The notes beneath the pieces are model-generated. The model did not search any database. It saw only the letters and a program-made list of their open reading frames with translations, and was not told the origin of the DNA. From NCBI GenBank assembly GCA_017794925.1, contig CP051238.1:3737328-3801327 (forward strand): DNA of 64,000 nt, in the 5' to 3' direction. Both the position numbers and the translations under genes were made by a program. This document shows positions 36,725 through 44,400 of the stretch, in pieces. The stretch comes from Aestuariibacter sp. GTDB taxonomy: Bacteria; Pseudomonadota; Gammaproteobacteria; Enterobacterales; Alteromonadaceae. Positions within the stretch are counted from its first letter, which is position 1. The number at the start of each line of letters is the position of its first letter.

Positions 36725-37064
36725 GACCAAAACGCAGCTCCTGAATTATGTTAGCTAATTCGTCCAGACCTTTCTGATTAAGTACATATTGTCCACTTGC
36801 GTTTTTGGTTAGGAACTCATCGTAAACCCATAAGACCTCGACTTTTTCACGAATCATATCCAAAGAACTATCTTTAATTGGAACACTTAAAAAGTCATCC
36901 CAAAGATTCTCATCTGGCTCATTACTCAGCATTCTCTCAAGGATACTTTGTACTTCGACTCGAGACAGTTCGATGCGGTTTTCAAAAAGCTTAGCAGCAA
37001 AAGCAAACGGCGCAGCTAGCAATAAAAATGGTACTAATAAGAATGACGATTTTTGCTTTTTCAC
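36717..37064 (-). CDS. Membrane-anchored cassette protein
   Basis: 115 aa from a GTG start placed just inside the cassette; the longer upstream frame crosses attC-12 and is rejected. N-terminal hydrophobic anchor or signal (KSSFLLVPFLLLAAPFAFA), then a soluble helical domain (NLWDDFLSVPIKDSSLDMIR, GLDELANIIQELRFG). The stop lies in the attC-11 R'' box. Unknown function. Confidence 0.6.
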   Translation of the reverse strand: MKKQKSSFLLVPFLLLAAPFAFAAKLFENRIELSRVEVQSILERMLSNEPDENLWDDFLSVPIKDSSLDMIREKVEVLWVYDEFLTKNASGQYVLNQKGLDELANIIQELRFGRT

Positions 37065-37068
37065 CGCA

Positions 37069-37181
37069 GCACCTAACACCCCACTAAGGGGCGATAACAC
37101 ACGGGCTAAAATTAGGAACGAAGTGACGCAGCCCATGTGTTAGCGTCCCAGCGAGCGAAGCGAGAGCCTTGAGTGGTTTGT
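37069..37181 (-). repeat. attC-12, left part (interrupted by the IS)
   Basis: Left box GCACCTAAC, arms GGGCGATAACACACGGGCT / AGCCCATGTGTTAGCGTCCC, hairpin GCGAGCGAAGCGAG, then GAGTGGTTTGT, where the IS begins. The remaining R' (GTTATATTTC) is at 38387-38396 on the other side of the IS. Confidence 0.8.
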
Positions 37182-37228
37182 ATGGATAATCTTTCCCTAA
37201 ATTTACCACATTTCCTTTTCAAAGATGG

Positions 37229-37385
37229 GTAAAGTGAGGCCCAGACTTTGGCTGCAACCAAAGTTGGCTGCGTGGCAGTACGATTTAGTGATGGCTCCTC
37301 ATTTGAGAGACCGATAACAAACATGAACGCCACACAGTGCTCCAAGCAACATACTCGAATAGTCGACTGGGCCCCGAGCTCGCAT
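37229..37385 (+). ncRNA. Predicted bridge RNA of the IS110 element
   Basis: The left end carries a hairpin (ACTTTGG 37245-37251 / CCAAAGT 37258-37264, six-nt loop, extended by GGCCCAG with CTGCGTGGC). In what would be the target loop, 37314-37322 (ATAACAAAC) is fully complementary to GTTTGTTAT at the insertion site (38383-38391). Further 3', 37359-37365 (ATAGTCG) is identical to the last 7 nt of the right end (38377-38383), as a left donor guide should be. Known from IS621-type elements; limits and fold here are inferred. Confidence 0.6.
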
Positions 37386-37409
37386 TTAGCAAACCAGAGT
37401 TAGCTTATT

Positions 37410-38360
37410 ATGAATAAATCAGCAGCGCAAAGAATTAACGTGGGTGTGGATACCGGAAAAGACTTCCTTGATATTCATGTTCGTCCGCTCAATGAATACT
37501 TCCGGGTTAGCAATGACTCAAAAGGCATATCTGAGGCAGTTAAGAGGCTTAGAAAATTATCACCTGAGCGTATCGTTATCGAAGCAACGGGTCGTTACGA
37601 AGCCGCGTTCATCACAGCATGCGGGAAAGCCAGTTTACCTTTTTGCCTGGTGAATCCGATACACGTAAAGCGCTTTGCCGGCGCTATTGGCAGAAAAGCG
37701 AAAACAGACAAACTGGATGCCGCCCTTATTGCGCATTACAGCGAAGTCATTTGCCCCACCCTGTCTTCGCTTAAGCCTGAAGCGATAAGGCTTATGGCAG
37801 ATTTAGTCTCACGCCGGAATCAACTGATGGATATGCAAACCAGTGAGAAAAACCGACTGCAGATTATGCCCAAAGCCACGCAGGCAAGCATTAAATCGGT
37901 CCTGCTCACCATTAAAAAGCAGATTCAAAAGATGGATGATGAACTGGCCGAACTGATAGAAAGCTGCCCCGAATACAAGGCTAAAAGTGACCTTGTGCAA
38001 AGCATGCCGGGAATTGGAAAAGTATCTGCCGCAACGCTGATTAGCTATTTGCCAGAACTCGGATTGCTCAACAGCAAAGAAATCGCTGCCCTGGTAGGTG
38101 TCGCACCGATGAACAAAGAAAGCGGCAGATACAAAGGCAAGCAGGTTATCCAGGGTGGTCGCAGCCAGGTTCGCACCGTATTGTTCATGGCTATGATGTC
38201 AGCGATGCAGTGTAATCCGGTTTTTAAGCGTACTTACAACCGATTAGTCGAGGCAGGCAAACATAAGAAAGTCGCCATTATTGCCTGCGTCAGGGAGATG
38301 ATTGTCATCCTAAATTCAATGGTGAGAGATGGCGTCATGTGGGAAGAAAAAACTGTTTAA
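37410..38360 (+). CDS. IS110-family transposase (bridge-RNA-guided recombinase)
   Basis: 316 aa. N-terminal RuvC-like DEDD domain with Asp14 (GVDTGKD), Glu58 (VIEATG), Asp100 and Asp103 (KTDKLDA); C-terminal IS116/IS110/IS902 domain with MPGIGKVSAATLI, GVAPMNKESG and the catalytic serine region GGRSQVRTVLFM (Ser252). Full length and apparently intact. It is the only mobile element gene in the window and lies opposite to the cassette genes. Confidence 0.93.
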   Translation: MNKSAAQRINVGVDTGKDFLDIHVRPLNEYFRVSNDSKGISEAVKRLRKLSPERIVIEATGRYEAAFITACGKASLPFCLVNPIHVKRFAGAIGRKAKTDKLDAALIAHYSEVICPTLSSLKPEAIRLMADLVSRRNQLMDMQTSEKNRLQIMPKATQASIKSVLLTIKKQIQKMDDELAELIESCPEYKAKSDLVQSMPGIGKVSAATLISYLPELGLLNSKEIAALVGVAPMNKESGRYKGKQVIQGGRSQVRTVLFMAMMSAMQCNPVFKRTYNRLVEAGKHKKVAIIACVREMIVILNSMVRDGVMWEEKTV

Positions 38361-38394
38361 ATTCAGGGTTGACGCCATAGTCGTTTGTTATATT

Positions 38395-38787
38395 TCAATT
38401 GTAGAAAACTTCCTTGCTTAGATTAAATGGACAGTCGTTTAAAGTCTCTCCGTAAGAGGCCAAAAATATATGCCGTCTAATCATTGCTGCATCTATTTCA
38501 TACCATGCCCAATACTCGTTATCACCTTCAAAAGTTGCAAGTTGAGCTGAAAAAGAAGGAGAGTCAACACTGTCACTAACTAGCCAAACAAAATTAAAGT
38601 CTTTTCCATTAATTGTTTTAGGCAACTCGATATTTACCAAATATTTGGAATCATTTTCTTTAATCTTAATCGTTAATTGGTCAGCATACTTTGAGTTGTA
38701 TTCGGTTAGCATTTCATCTGAAAAATAGCATGAAGTAGCAAATAATTTACTGGAACCAAACAAAAACAATAATAAGATCAGCCTCAT
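38395..38787 (-). CDS. Secreted cassette protein of unknown function
   Basis: 130 aa from MRLILLLFLFGSSKLFA (signal peptide), with an AGGAA ribosome site before the ATG; a longer frame crossing attC-13 is rejected. Mature part has two Cys (TSCYF and NDCPF) that may pair, and an EYWAWYEIDAAMIRRHIFLA segment. The TGA stop is inside the R'' box of attC-12, so the IS lies directly at the end of this cassette. Confidence 0.6.
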   Translation of the reverse strand: MRLILLLFLFGSSKLFATSCYFSDEMLTEYNSKYADQLTIKIKENDSKYLVNIELPKTINGKDFNFVWLVSDSVDSPSFSAQLATFEGDNEYWAWYEIDAAMIRRHIFLASYGETLNDCPFNLSKEVFYN

Positions 38788-38799
38788 CAACCAATTCCT

Positions 38800-38918
38800 G
38801 AAATATAACACCCAAATATGGGGCGCAAACATGGCGGCTATAATAGGAGCGAAGCGACACAGCCGCCATGTTTGTGTCCCAGCGAGCCCGCGAGCGACTT
38901 AATTTGATTGTTATACGC
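38800..38918 (-). repeat. attC-13
   Basis: 119 bp; boxes GAAATATAAC and GTTATACGC; long arm GGGGCGCAAACATGGCGGC / GCCGCCATGTTTGTGTCCC, plus GCGAGCCCGCGAGCG hairpin. Confidence 0.85.
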
Positions 38919-38921
38919 AAT

Positions 38922-38950
38922 TTGCCACATCTGTAGCGCATTGCTACAAT
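38922..38950 (+). promoter_or_regulatory. Promoter and operator of the ParD/RelE module
   Basis: TTGCCA (38922-38927), 17-bp spacer, TACAAT (38945-38950). An inverted repeat TGTAGC-N5-GCTACA (38932-38948) overlaps the spacer and -10, as expected for autorepression by the antitoxin. Confidence 0.65.
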
Positions 38951-38978
38951 ATAATGACGAGCTACTAGGAGACAAACT

Positions 38979-39200
38979 ATGGCAACCGCGAGCGTAAGAC
39001 TAGACCAAGATCTAGTTGAGAAAGCTACTATTATGGGAAAAGCATTAAACCGAACTATGCCAAAACAAATTGAGCATTGGGCAAAGATAGGTGAAATGAT
39101 GGAAGATAACCCTGATTTGCCTTACGAATTCGTTAAACAGGCAATTATTTCCAAAGCTGAAAAAGAGGCTGGAAAATTGGAGCCTTACGATTTTGGCTGA
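38979..39200 (+). CDS. ParD-like antitoxin
   Basis: 73 aa, ribbon-helix-helix type: ATASVRLDQDLVEKATIMGK then MPKQIEHWAKIGEMMEDNPD and the terminal PYDFG that binds the toxin. First gene of a two-gene module; a GGAG ribosome site precedes the ATG. It is on the strand opposite to all other cassette genes and has its own promoter. Confidence 0.8.
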   Translation: MATASVRLDQDLVEKATIMGKALNRTMPKQIEHWAKIGEMMEDNPDLPYEFVKQAIISKAEKEAGKLEPYDFG

Positions 39201-39483
39201 GATTACCAGTGTTTTACAGACAGCTAATTTTAAGAGAGCAGTAAAGAAGTTACATCAGAACCAGAAAAAGGACTTAGATAAAGCCGTTAAGGAACTAATG
39301 GCCGATCCTCATCTAGGTGAGCAGAAAAAAGGTGACCTAGCCTTTCTTCGTGTGTACAAATTCAAGATGGTCAAGCAGATAACTTTACTTGGTTACAGCT
39401 ACGAGGATGGCACTGTAATACTTGAATTGATAGCACTTGGCTCTCATGAAAACTTTTATCGCGATGTTAAAAAGTTATTCTGA
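39193..39483 (+). CDS. RelE/ParE-family toxin
   Basis: 96 aa, RelE/ParE fold: ANFKRAVKKLHQNQKKDLDK near the start, KKGDLAFLRVYKFKMVKQITLLGY core, and LIALGSHENFYRDVKKLF end. Overlaps the antitoxin by 8 nt. Probably inhibits translation (mRNA interferase) or gyrase; which of the two cannot be told. Confidence 0.8.
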   Translation: MAEITSVLQTANFKRAVKKLHQNQKKDLDKAVKELMADPHLGEQKKGDLAFLRVYKFKMVKQITLLGYSYEDGTVILELIALGSHENFYRDVKKLF

Positions 39484-39924
39484 CCAATTGCGCATAACAT
39501 CTTATTATAGAGAATTCACAGTAATAACGGCACTCATGTTAAGTAAAACAATGATCTAGCTAATATTTACCCTAGTTACATGTATTTACTGAGAATTCTC
39601 AGTAATTCCGGAAGTAATGAGTTTATTTGGTAGCAGCTAATTTGATGGGATTCAAGTATAAGTTTAGAAGGTCCGTTATAGGCAATTAACTTCTAATTAA
39701 ACCGCTAGCTGCCTTCTTCCACCTCTCGCTCTTTTAGGCAGTCAATCAGTTGCAGTCTGTCAGAACGTAGATTTCTTAGAACCGTTTTATTTAGTCTGAA
39801 TGTATTCGCTGCTCTCAGTCTTCTCGAAACAGCAGACTTTCACCATCTTTTCACCCAGCAAGAATTATATTTAGCGTCATATCGTCCTTTTAACTGAATG
39901 GCTCTGGCCTCTGAATACCGCCTT
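39484..39924. other. Non-coding edge of the array (possible former attI side)
   Basis: About 440 bp with no credible gene. The last cassette boundary is GCGCATAAC at 39490-39498. Beyond it are a perfect 20-bp palindrome, TTACTGAGAATTCTCAGTAA (39586-39605), and a near copy of it (39506-39525). No integrase remnant could be read. On orientation, this is where attI should lie. Confidence 0.5.
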
Positions 39925-40431
39925 ATGCTAACTAAAAGCTATTTTACAGACCGCGTTATACACTGGATATCGGCTATTCTGCTGATATTTATGCTCATGA
40001 ACCTTTCTACGCAACTTCACAATATAGATTGGGATATAAAAGGCCAGTTACTGCATCGTCAGGATGCCGTCGAAGCGCATGCTGTCGTCGGCCTGTTACT
40101 TTTCGCCCTCACAATAGGCAGGTTATTGTTTATCGGGTTAAACAAAGCAAAATTAAAACGAACGACACCGCGCTCAAAACAGCATGCACTCATGATCAAA
40201 AGTACACATATTGCTCTTTATGTCTGCATGATGAGTCTCGTGATTACGGGTTTAGCCATGATTAACCATTACGAAATTCCGTTAACGGTACTTAGCGTTG
40301 AACTGCAACCTGAAAAAGTCGGCTTTTATGATTTCTTCCCCACGGTTCATAACATTCATATGTTACTAAAACAGGCAATTTGGTGGTTACTGGGTATCCA
40401 TGTTGTCGGCGTGGTAATGGCCAAGTGCTAA
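39925..40431 (+). CDS. Cytochrome b561-like membrane protein
   Basis: 168 aa from MLTKSYFTDRVIHW (the frame opens nine codons earlier at 39898; neither start has a good ribosome site). Four membrane segments with the haem-ligand histidines: VIHWISAILL, AHAVVGLLLF, THIALYVCMM and GIHVVGVV. Di-haem b561 proteins pass electrons between quinol and periplasmic or superoxide acceptors. It is the first non-cassette gene right of the array. Confidence 0.82.
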   Translation: MLTKSYFTDRVIHWISAILLIFMLMNLSTQLHNIDWDIKGQLLHRQDAVEAHAVVGLLLFALTIGRLLFIGLNKAKLKRTTPRSKQHALMIKSTHIALYVCMMSLVITGLAMINHYEIPLTVLSVELQPEKVGFYDFFPTVHNIHMLLKQAIWWLLGIHVVGVVMAKC

Positions 40432-40546
40432 AAGGAGTCTAACGACACCTTTCTTAATTTATAAAAAACTGAGGGTAGTTGAACTTCTATTTAGTTACAA
40501 AAAGCGGTTTAAACCTATAAGGTAACTCTTTCCTAAAAACGAAAAA

Positions 40547-40564
40547 CGGGATCTTAAGATCCCG
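40547..40564 (-). terminator. Terminator of the FlgO-lipoprotein operon
   Basis: Perfect palindrome CGGGATCTT/AAGATCCCG followed on the minus strand by TTTTTCGTTTTT; 51 bp past the last gene of the operon. Confidence 0.85.
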
Positions 40565-40614
40565 AATGTGTTCTCTGCCCGAATGAGCTCAGGCCTTAAT
40601 GTCTGTCTTAATCG

Positions 40615-41319
40615 TTATTCGCTGGCGACAGGACCTGTCGGCACCAGTGACGTCACAACGAATGAAGGAATAAAGATATTCGCACTGGCAACAACTCGCT
40701 GCTGATCAACCGCGACGATACGGGCATTAACGTTAACTCCGCGTGGTAACTCCACCAGTGTGCCGGTAAGGATATGGTCCATCTGCAATCGTTTAGCCAG
40801 TCGCTGGCCTTCTCTTGTCAGCGCCAGGTCACCGTGCTCGGTAACATCCAGTGTGCGGGATAATTTAAAGTCGACGACACCTAACCCGTATTGCTGTAAC
40901 TCGTGGATCAGGTACTCCGATAGCTGATTACCCAAAATGGTGGATTCTCGCAGCGTGCGATTGAACCGTACAAAACTGGCTACACCGATCAATTCTTCGG
41001 TGTTTAACATCACTGCCCCATCCATTAACGACATTGCCAACTGCTCTGCGTAATCGTTTAATGCTTTGTGGGTCATGTCAGGGGAGTATCCAGTTTGCAA
41101 AGGATCCTGATAGCCGGGCGTTGGCTGACTTTCGCGATACATTTCAATGTCGCGGGAGTCCGGGCGATACTCCAGGCCACTTCCTTTTGGCGGACGCACT
41201 TGCTCTCGAACAGACGGCGCTTCACCTTCTTTGCCAAACCAGAAATAACCAGATTCTGACTGACTTGCACAACCGGTCAGGCCGCTTAGGAAAAGAGCAC
41301 TAAGTAATAGGTTTCGCAT
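40615..41319 (-). CDS. FlgO-domain lipoprotein 3
   Basis: 234 aa with lipoprotein signal (LTGC, Cys17). The C-terminal half is a FlgO domain (EELIGVASFVRFNRTLREST then ILGNQLSEYLIHELQQYGLG, ... HILTGTLVELPRGVNVNARI, VVASANIFIPS). FlgO proteins are outer-membrane components linked to sheathed or H/T-ring flagella in Vibrio. Third of three tandem paralogues, 2 bp after the second. Confidence 0.82.
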   Translation of the reverse strand: MRNLLLSALFLSGLTGCASQSESGYFWFGKEGEAPSVREQVRPPKGSGLEYRPDSRDIEMYRESQPTPGYQDPLQTGYSPDMTHKALNDYAEQLAMSLMDGAVMLNTEELIGVASFVRFNRTLRESTILGNQLSEYLIHELQQYGLGVVDFKLSRTLDVTEHGDLALTREGQRLAKRLQMDHILTGTLVELPRGVNVNARIVAVDQQRVVASANIFIPSFVVTSLVPTGPVASE

Positions 41320-41321
41320 GA

Positions 41322-42059
41322 TTAACCCCGGCTTAATTTAACACCATCACGCATTCTGCCCTGTTCGCTTCCATCGCTGGGGATGAGAGCATCAGCAACG
41401 TAAAACGGGATCAGCATTTGTGCACTGGCCACCACTGCTCGGGATTGAATGCCAATAATACGGGCATTCACCATAACCCCGCCCTGATGTTTCGCCATTG
41501 TGCCGGTAAGCACATATTCCATGGGCAAACTGGCATCCAATTCAAGGTAATCGCGTGTAAGCACGAAATCGCCGCCATCGGTAATACGAATAAAGTCAGT
41601 GGCTTTGTAATCAATCACCGGAATACGGAATTTATGCAGTTCGTGAACAAACGATTCAGCCATTTGTTGGCCGAGCAAATTGGTTTGCTGCAGGTCAGAA
41701 TCAAGCAACGCAAAATGGGTAACACCAACGGGCGTTTTGTTACTCACAAACTCCATATTGGCAATCAAATCCTGGGTGAGTGCTTTGACATAATCACCAA
41801 TGTGCTTGGTCAATGGACGGCCTTTATACGCCCCTTGAATACTGGAATACAACGGCGGTTGTCCAATCGCGCCAAAACTATCGACTTCGTCGGCAGCGAC
41901 TGGTTCACGAGTCATGCGATCAGCAGCCGTAATATCAACAACATTCATTGACGTTGCAGTAGCCGGTTCACTGGTACTGGCCATGTCTTCTTCGGTGCTC
42001 ATGCATCCACCTAAGACACACGCTGCCAGTAAACCGCTTATTCCCAATACCTTACGCAT
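41322..42059 (-). CDS. FlgO-domain lipoprotein 2
   Basis: 245 aa, lipobox LGGC (Cys19). The FlgO domain is clear: LTQDLIANMEFVSNKTPVGV, LGQQMAESFVHELHKFRIPV, EYVLTGTMAKHQGGVMVNAR, RAVVASAQMLIP. It is the closest of the three to canonical FlgO. Confidence 0.85.
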   Translation of the reverse strand: MRKVLGISGLLAACVLGGCMSTEEDMASTSEPATATSMNVVDITAADRMTREPVAADEVDSFGAIGQPPLYSSIQGAYKGRPLTKHIGDYVKALTQDLIANMEFVSNKTPVGVTHFALLDSDLQQTNLLGQQMAESFVHELHKFRIPVIDYKATDFIRITDGGDFVLTRDYLELDASLPMEYVLTGTMAKHQGGVMVNARIIGIQSRAVVASAQMLIPFYVADALIPSDGSEQGRMRDGVKLSRG

Positions 42060-42064
42060 GTTGG

Positions 42065-42718
42065 TTACCCTTTATTTTCAGTTCGGTACAGTCGCCCATT
42101 TCGGGTAGTGACCTGCTCTTGCTGCCAGAATAATTCTGCCGGAAAAAAACGCGTTGCTGCTGCCACGATGTCTCGTGTGCGCGCGTTAATGATTCGGGCA
42201 TTGACCATGGCCCCGGCCTCCTGATATACCAGAGTACCGGTAATATAATAGTCGACCCGATCAAGTGCAGAAAGCTGGTCAATGTTCCGCGTCAGCACTC
42301 TATCGGCTTTATCACTGATTATTATATCGTTCGAAAGCTTAAACTCTTGAGCGACAAATCCACGTTTTGTGGCTTCGGTTAGCATGCCCTGCTCTAACTG
42401 GTGCCCAAGTAGCTGCAACGGATGCTGAAATGTGTCGTCGTATTCCATAGAATCAACCGGAACAAAACCGGCTACGGCATAGCGAGCCTGACGCGCTGGC
42501 GCAACGGTAGCAAACAGTTCGTTTGCCAGAACATAAGTGTGATACTCCACGTTGCCGAGTGCGGGCAGCGGTACCTGTTCTGAAATCAATTCCATGTTGG
42601 GTTCAGTCGAGCTGGTACAGCCACCCAGACCAGAAGCAACCAACACCAAGCCAACAATCAGTGATCGCCAGCCAACAGCGGGTTTAACAGGCAATGTTGG
42701 ACGGGAATTAACACACAT
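42065..42718 (-). CDS. FlgO-domain lipoprotein 1
   Basis: 217 aa, lipobox LGGC after a long N-terminus (Cys34). FlgO-type features are weaker but in order: YVLANELFATV, AVAGFVPVDSM, LLGHQLEQGMLTEATKRGFV, YYITGTLVYQEAGAMVNARI, RDIVAAATRFFPAEL. First gene of the operon (5-bp gap to the next). Confidence 0.8.
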   Translation of the reverse strand: MCVNSRPTLPVKPAVGWRSLIVGLVLVASGLGGCTSSTEPNMELISEQVPLPALGNVEYHTYVLANELFATVAPARQARYAVAGFVPVDSMEYDDTFQHPLQLLGHQLEQGMLTEATKRGFVAQEFKLSNDIIISDKADRVLTRNIDQLSALDRVDYYITGTLVYQEAGAMVNARIINARTRDIVAAATRFFPAELFWQQEQVTTRNGRLYRTENKG

Positions 42719-42953
42719 AGCTAAGCACTCTGCAAAATAAAGAAACGCGTTTAGCCAGAAATTGCAAAAATTACACCAACAAAATATACAGTAAGCGTAA
42801 AATGACGCAGGGAGAAATAAATCCAGAGAAAACGCGGAGTTGCAGAACTTCAGAGCCTGATTTCAATTTAAAAACACCAAGCGGTGGAGAAAATACAGGA
42901 ATGGCCTTTCCCTTTTCCCCACCTATCAATGCAAAAGCGGCAATAAACTGCCT

Positions 42954-43253
42954 CTATTGAAACGGGGTAATCAGCTTTTGCCACAATGCAGTGACGGCCA
43001 CTTGGTCTTCCCCTTCGAGCTCTTTATTTTCAAACGCAGCAGACAGACTTGCTTGCATTCGTTCATTCAGCAATTGTGCACTGGCTTGTGCTTCGAGTTC
43101 CAATTTGCGCGCCTGAACCGCAAAGTGTCCTTGCAAATAACTGGCAATAAACAGGGCGTCATCGCTGCCGGTGTCCACCACGTTGTCCAGTGCGGCATCA
43201 ATGTCGTTAACCAGCTGTACAAACGACGCCGGGGCTTTTACTTGTTCCTGCAT
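42954..43253 (-). CDS. yfcL: YfcL family protein
   Basis: 99 aa, soluble and helical, with the family core VDTGSDDALFIASYLQGHFA. In E. coli yfcL follows mnmC directly; here 11.7 kb separate them. Function unknown. Confidence 0.85.
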   Translation of the reverse strand: MQEQVKAPASFVQLVNDIDAALDNVVDTGSDDALFIASYLQGHFAVQARKLELEAQASAQLLNERMQASLSAAFENKELEGEDQVAVTALWQKLITPFQ

Positions 43254-43275
43254 TTCTGACTCTCTGTTTAAATCG

Positions 43276-44400
43276 TTATAAAATGGGGTAATACACTTTG
43301 TCCTGATACCCTGTGATCACCGGAATAATGCCGGCGAGCGCTTCATCCAGAGTTTCATCGCCGGTATCCAGACGCAAGGGTCTGCCGTCGAGCTGCTGCA
43401 GTTTTTGCTTGGTGGCCACCAGCCAGATATTGTCGCGTCCAACCGCGCGGATCACCGCTGGACTCAGCTGTTGATTACCCCGTCCAAACACATGTCCCTG
43501 ACCACCTATCGCCGTAATCACCAGCCTTGCCGGTTCGTTACTCACCGCGGAGAACAGCGCCTGTGCGGTGACGTCAGACGCTATCACCTCGCCGTTTTTT
43601 ACTATGTCGACACCCAGTAGGGTATTCGGTAAACCCAACGTTTCCATAACCTGATTTACCGTCGAGCCTGATCCCATCACAAAAAGCACATCAGGCTCGT
43701 CGTCCATTAATTCACTGATGTAATCGGCAATATCATTGAGGACCAGAGACTCGTCTTCCCGGCCGCCCATTTTTACCGACTGCACATAACTCAGCTCGTC
43801 GGGGATCTGCATTTCGCCAAAGTGTTGTGACTGTACCTTGCCGTTGCGAAACGCTTGCTCGTCAATGTCGCGTACTTCAGCTTGCCGCACACTCACCAAC
43901 TCGCCACTTAACATGCGTTTGACGACTTCACCCGCTGCATTAGGCGTGACAGCGTACACACCAGAATGAATTTTACAACCTGCCGGTACCCCCAACACGG
44001 GTACCTTGTCGCCTACAATGGCACACACATTTCTGGCCGTGCCATCACCGCCGGCAAACAAAACCAAATCAACGCCCGCCTCTACCAAGGCCCGAACTGC
44101 ATCTTCTGTGTCAGAAGCACAGCTCGGCGTTTGCTTGGGCTGATAGATGACTTCCAGAGGCAAGTTTAATTGCTTACAGCAATCCTCGCCCATCTCGCCG
44201 CCCGCGGTAAGTACGGTGAATCCACTTGTACCTTGCAATGCGTTTAGTGCACGGGCCATCTTTTGATTGGCCAGCTTTTCCGCTCCCATAGCCAGTGCTT
44301 GATCACGAATGTCTGCGCCATCACTGCCTTTCAGGCCTACACTACCGCCAATGCCGGCATACGGATTAATAATAACGCCGAGTCGAAATGTGTTACTCAT
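43276..44400 (-). CDS. ATP-NAD kinase-like protein (AcoX type)
   Basis: 374 aa from MSNTFRLGVIINPYAGIGGS, with a GAGGTG ribosome site; the 39-codon upstream extension lies in epmC and is rejected. The nucleotide-kinase core is visible: GGDGTARNVCAIVGDKVPVL then GVPAGCKIHSGVYAVTP and VMGSGSTVNQVMETLGL. Related to the polyphosphate/ATP-NAD kinase superfamily; substrate not certain. Overlaps the end of epmC by 8 nt, so they are translationally coupled. Confidence 0.8.
   Translation of the reverse strand: MSNTFRLGVIINPYAGIGGSVGLKGSDGADIRDQALAMGAEKLANQKMARALNALQGTSGFTVLTAGGEMGEDCCKQLNLPLEVIYQPKQTPSCASDTEDAVRALVEAGVDLVLFAGGDGTARNVCAIVGDKVPVLGVPAGCKIHSGVYAVTPNAAGEVVKRMLSGELVSVRQAEVRDIDEQAFRNGKVQSQHFGEMQIPDELSYVQSVKMGGREDESLVLNDIADYISELMDDEPDVLFVMGSGSTVNQVMETLGLPNTLLGVDIVKNGEVIASDVTAQALFSAVSNEPARLVITAIGGQGHVFGRGNQQLSPAVIRAVGRDNIWLVATKQKLQQLDGRPLRLDTGDETLDEALAGIIPVITGYQDKVYYPIL

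Larger units (their letters stand above)
37182..38388 (+). mobile_element. IS110-family insertion sequence inside attC-12
   Basis: About 1.2 kb bounded by GTTTGT at both ends (37176-37181 and 38383-38388). Removing one copy plus the element restores a normal attC ending ...GTGGTTTGTTATATTTC, whose R' is the exact complement of the far end of that cassette (38800). A 228-bp non-coding left end precedes the transposase and only about 28 bp follow it, the layout of the IS110 group (bridge RNA upstream), not the IS1111 group. Confidence 0.85.
31388..39498 (-). other. Integrase-less integron cassette array (CALIN)
   Basis: Thirteen sites with attC features alternate with small, mostly minus-strand genes that begin next to one site and often stop inside the R'' box of the next. 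R' and R'' boxes of each cassette complement one another (for example GTTATGTAC at 31486 with GTACATAAC at 31733; GTTATATTTC at 38387 with GAAATATAAC at 38800), which defines cassette limits. Reading runs from right to left, so an integrase would be expected to the right of 39.5 kb, but the next gene there is cytochrome b561. No IntI-like reading frame exists in the window. Confidence 0.85.

Noticed and set aside
37112..37345. 77-aa minus-strand frame across attC-12 and the IS left end
   Set aside because: It spans the IS/attC junction and overlaps the predicted bridge RNA; a chance frame.
38747..38941. 64-aa minus-strand frame over attC-13
   Set aside because: It lies across the attC stem and out of frame with the secreted cassette protein.
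31388..39498. Reading the repeats as a CRISPR array or REP elements
   Set aside because: Repeat units differ in sequence, are 80-130 bp, and enclose genes of different lengths; box complementarity fits attC, not CRISPR.
39925..40431. Cytochrome b561 gene as a cassette
   Set aside because: No attC lies to its right and it begins over 400 bp beyond the last cassette boundary, so it is treated as chromosomal.
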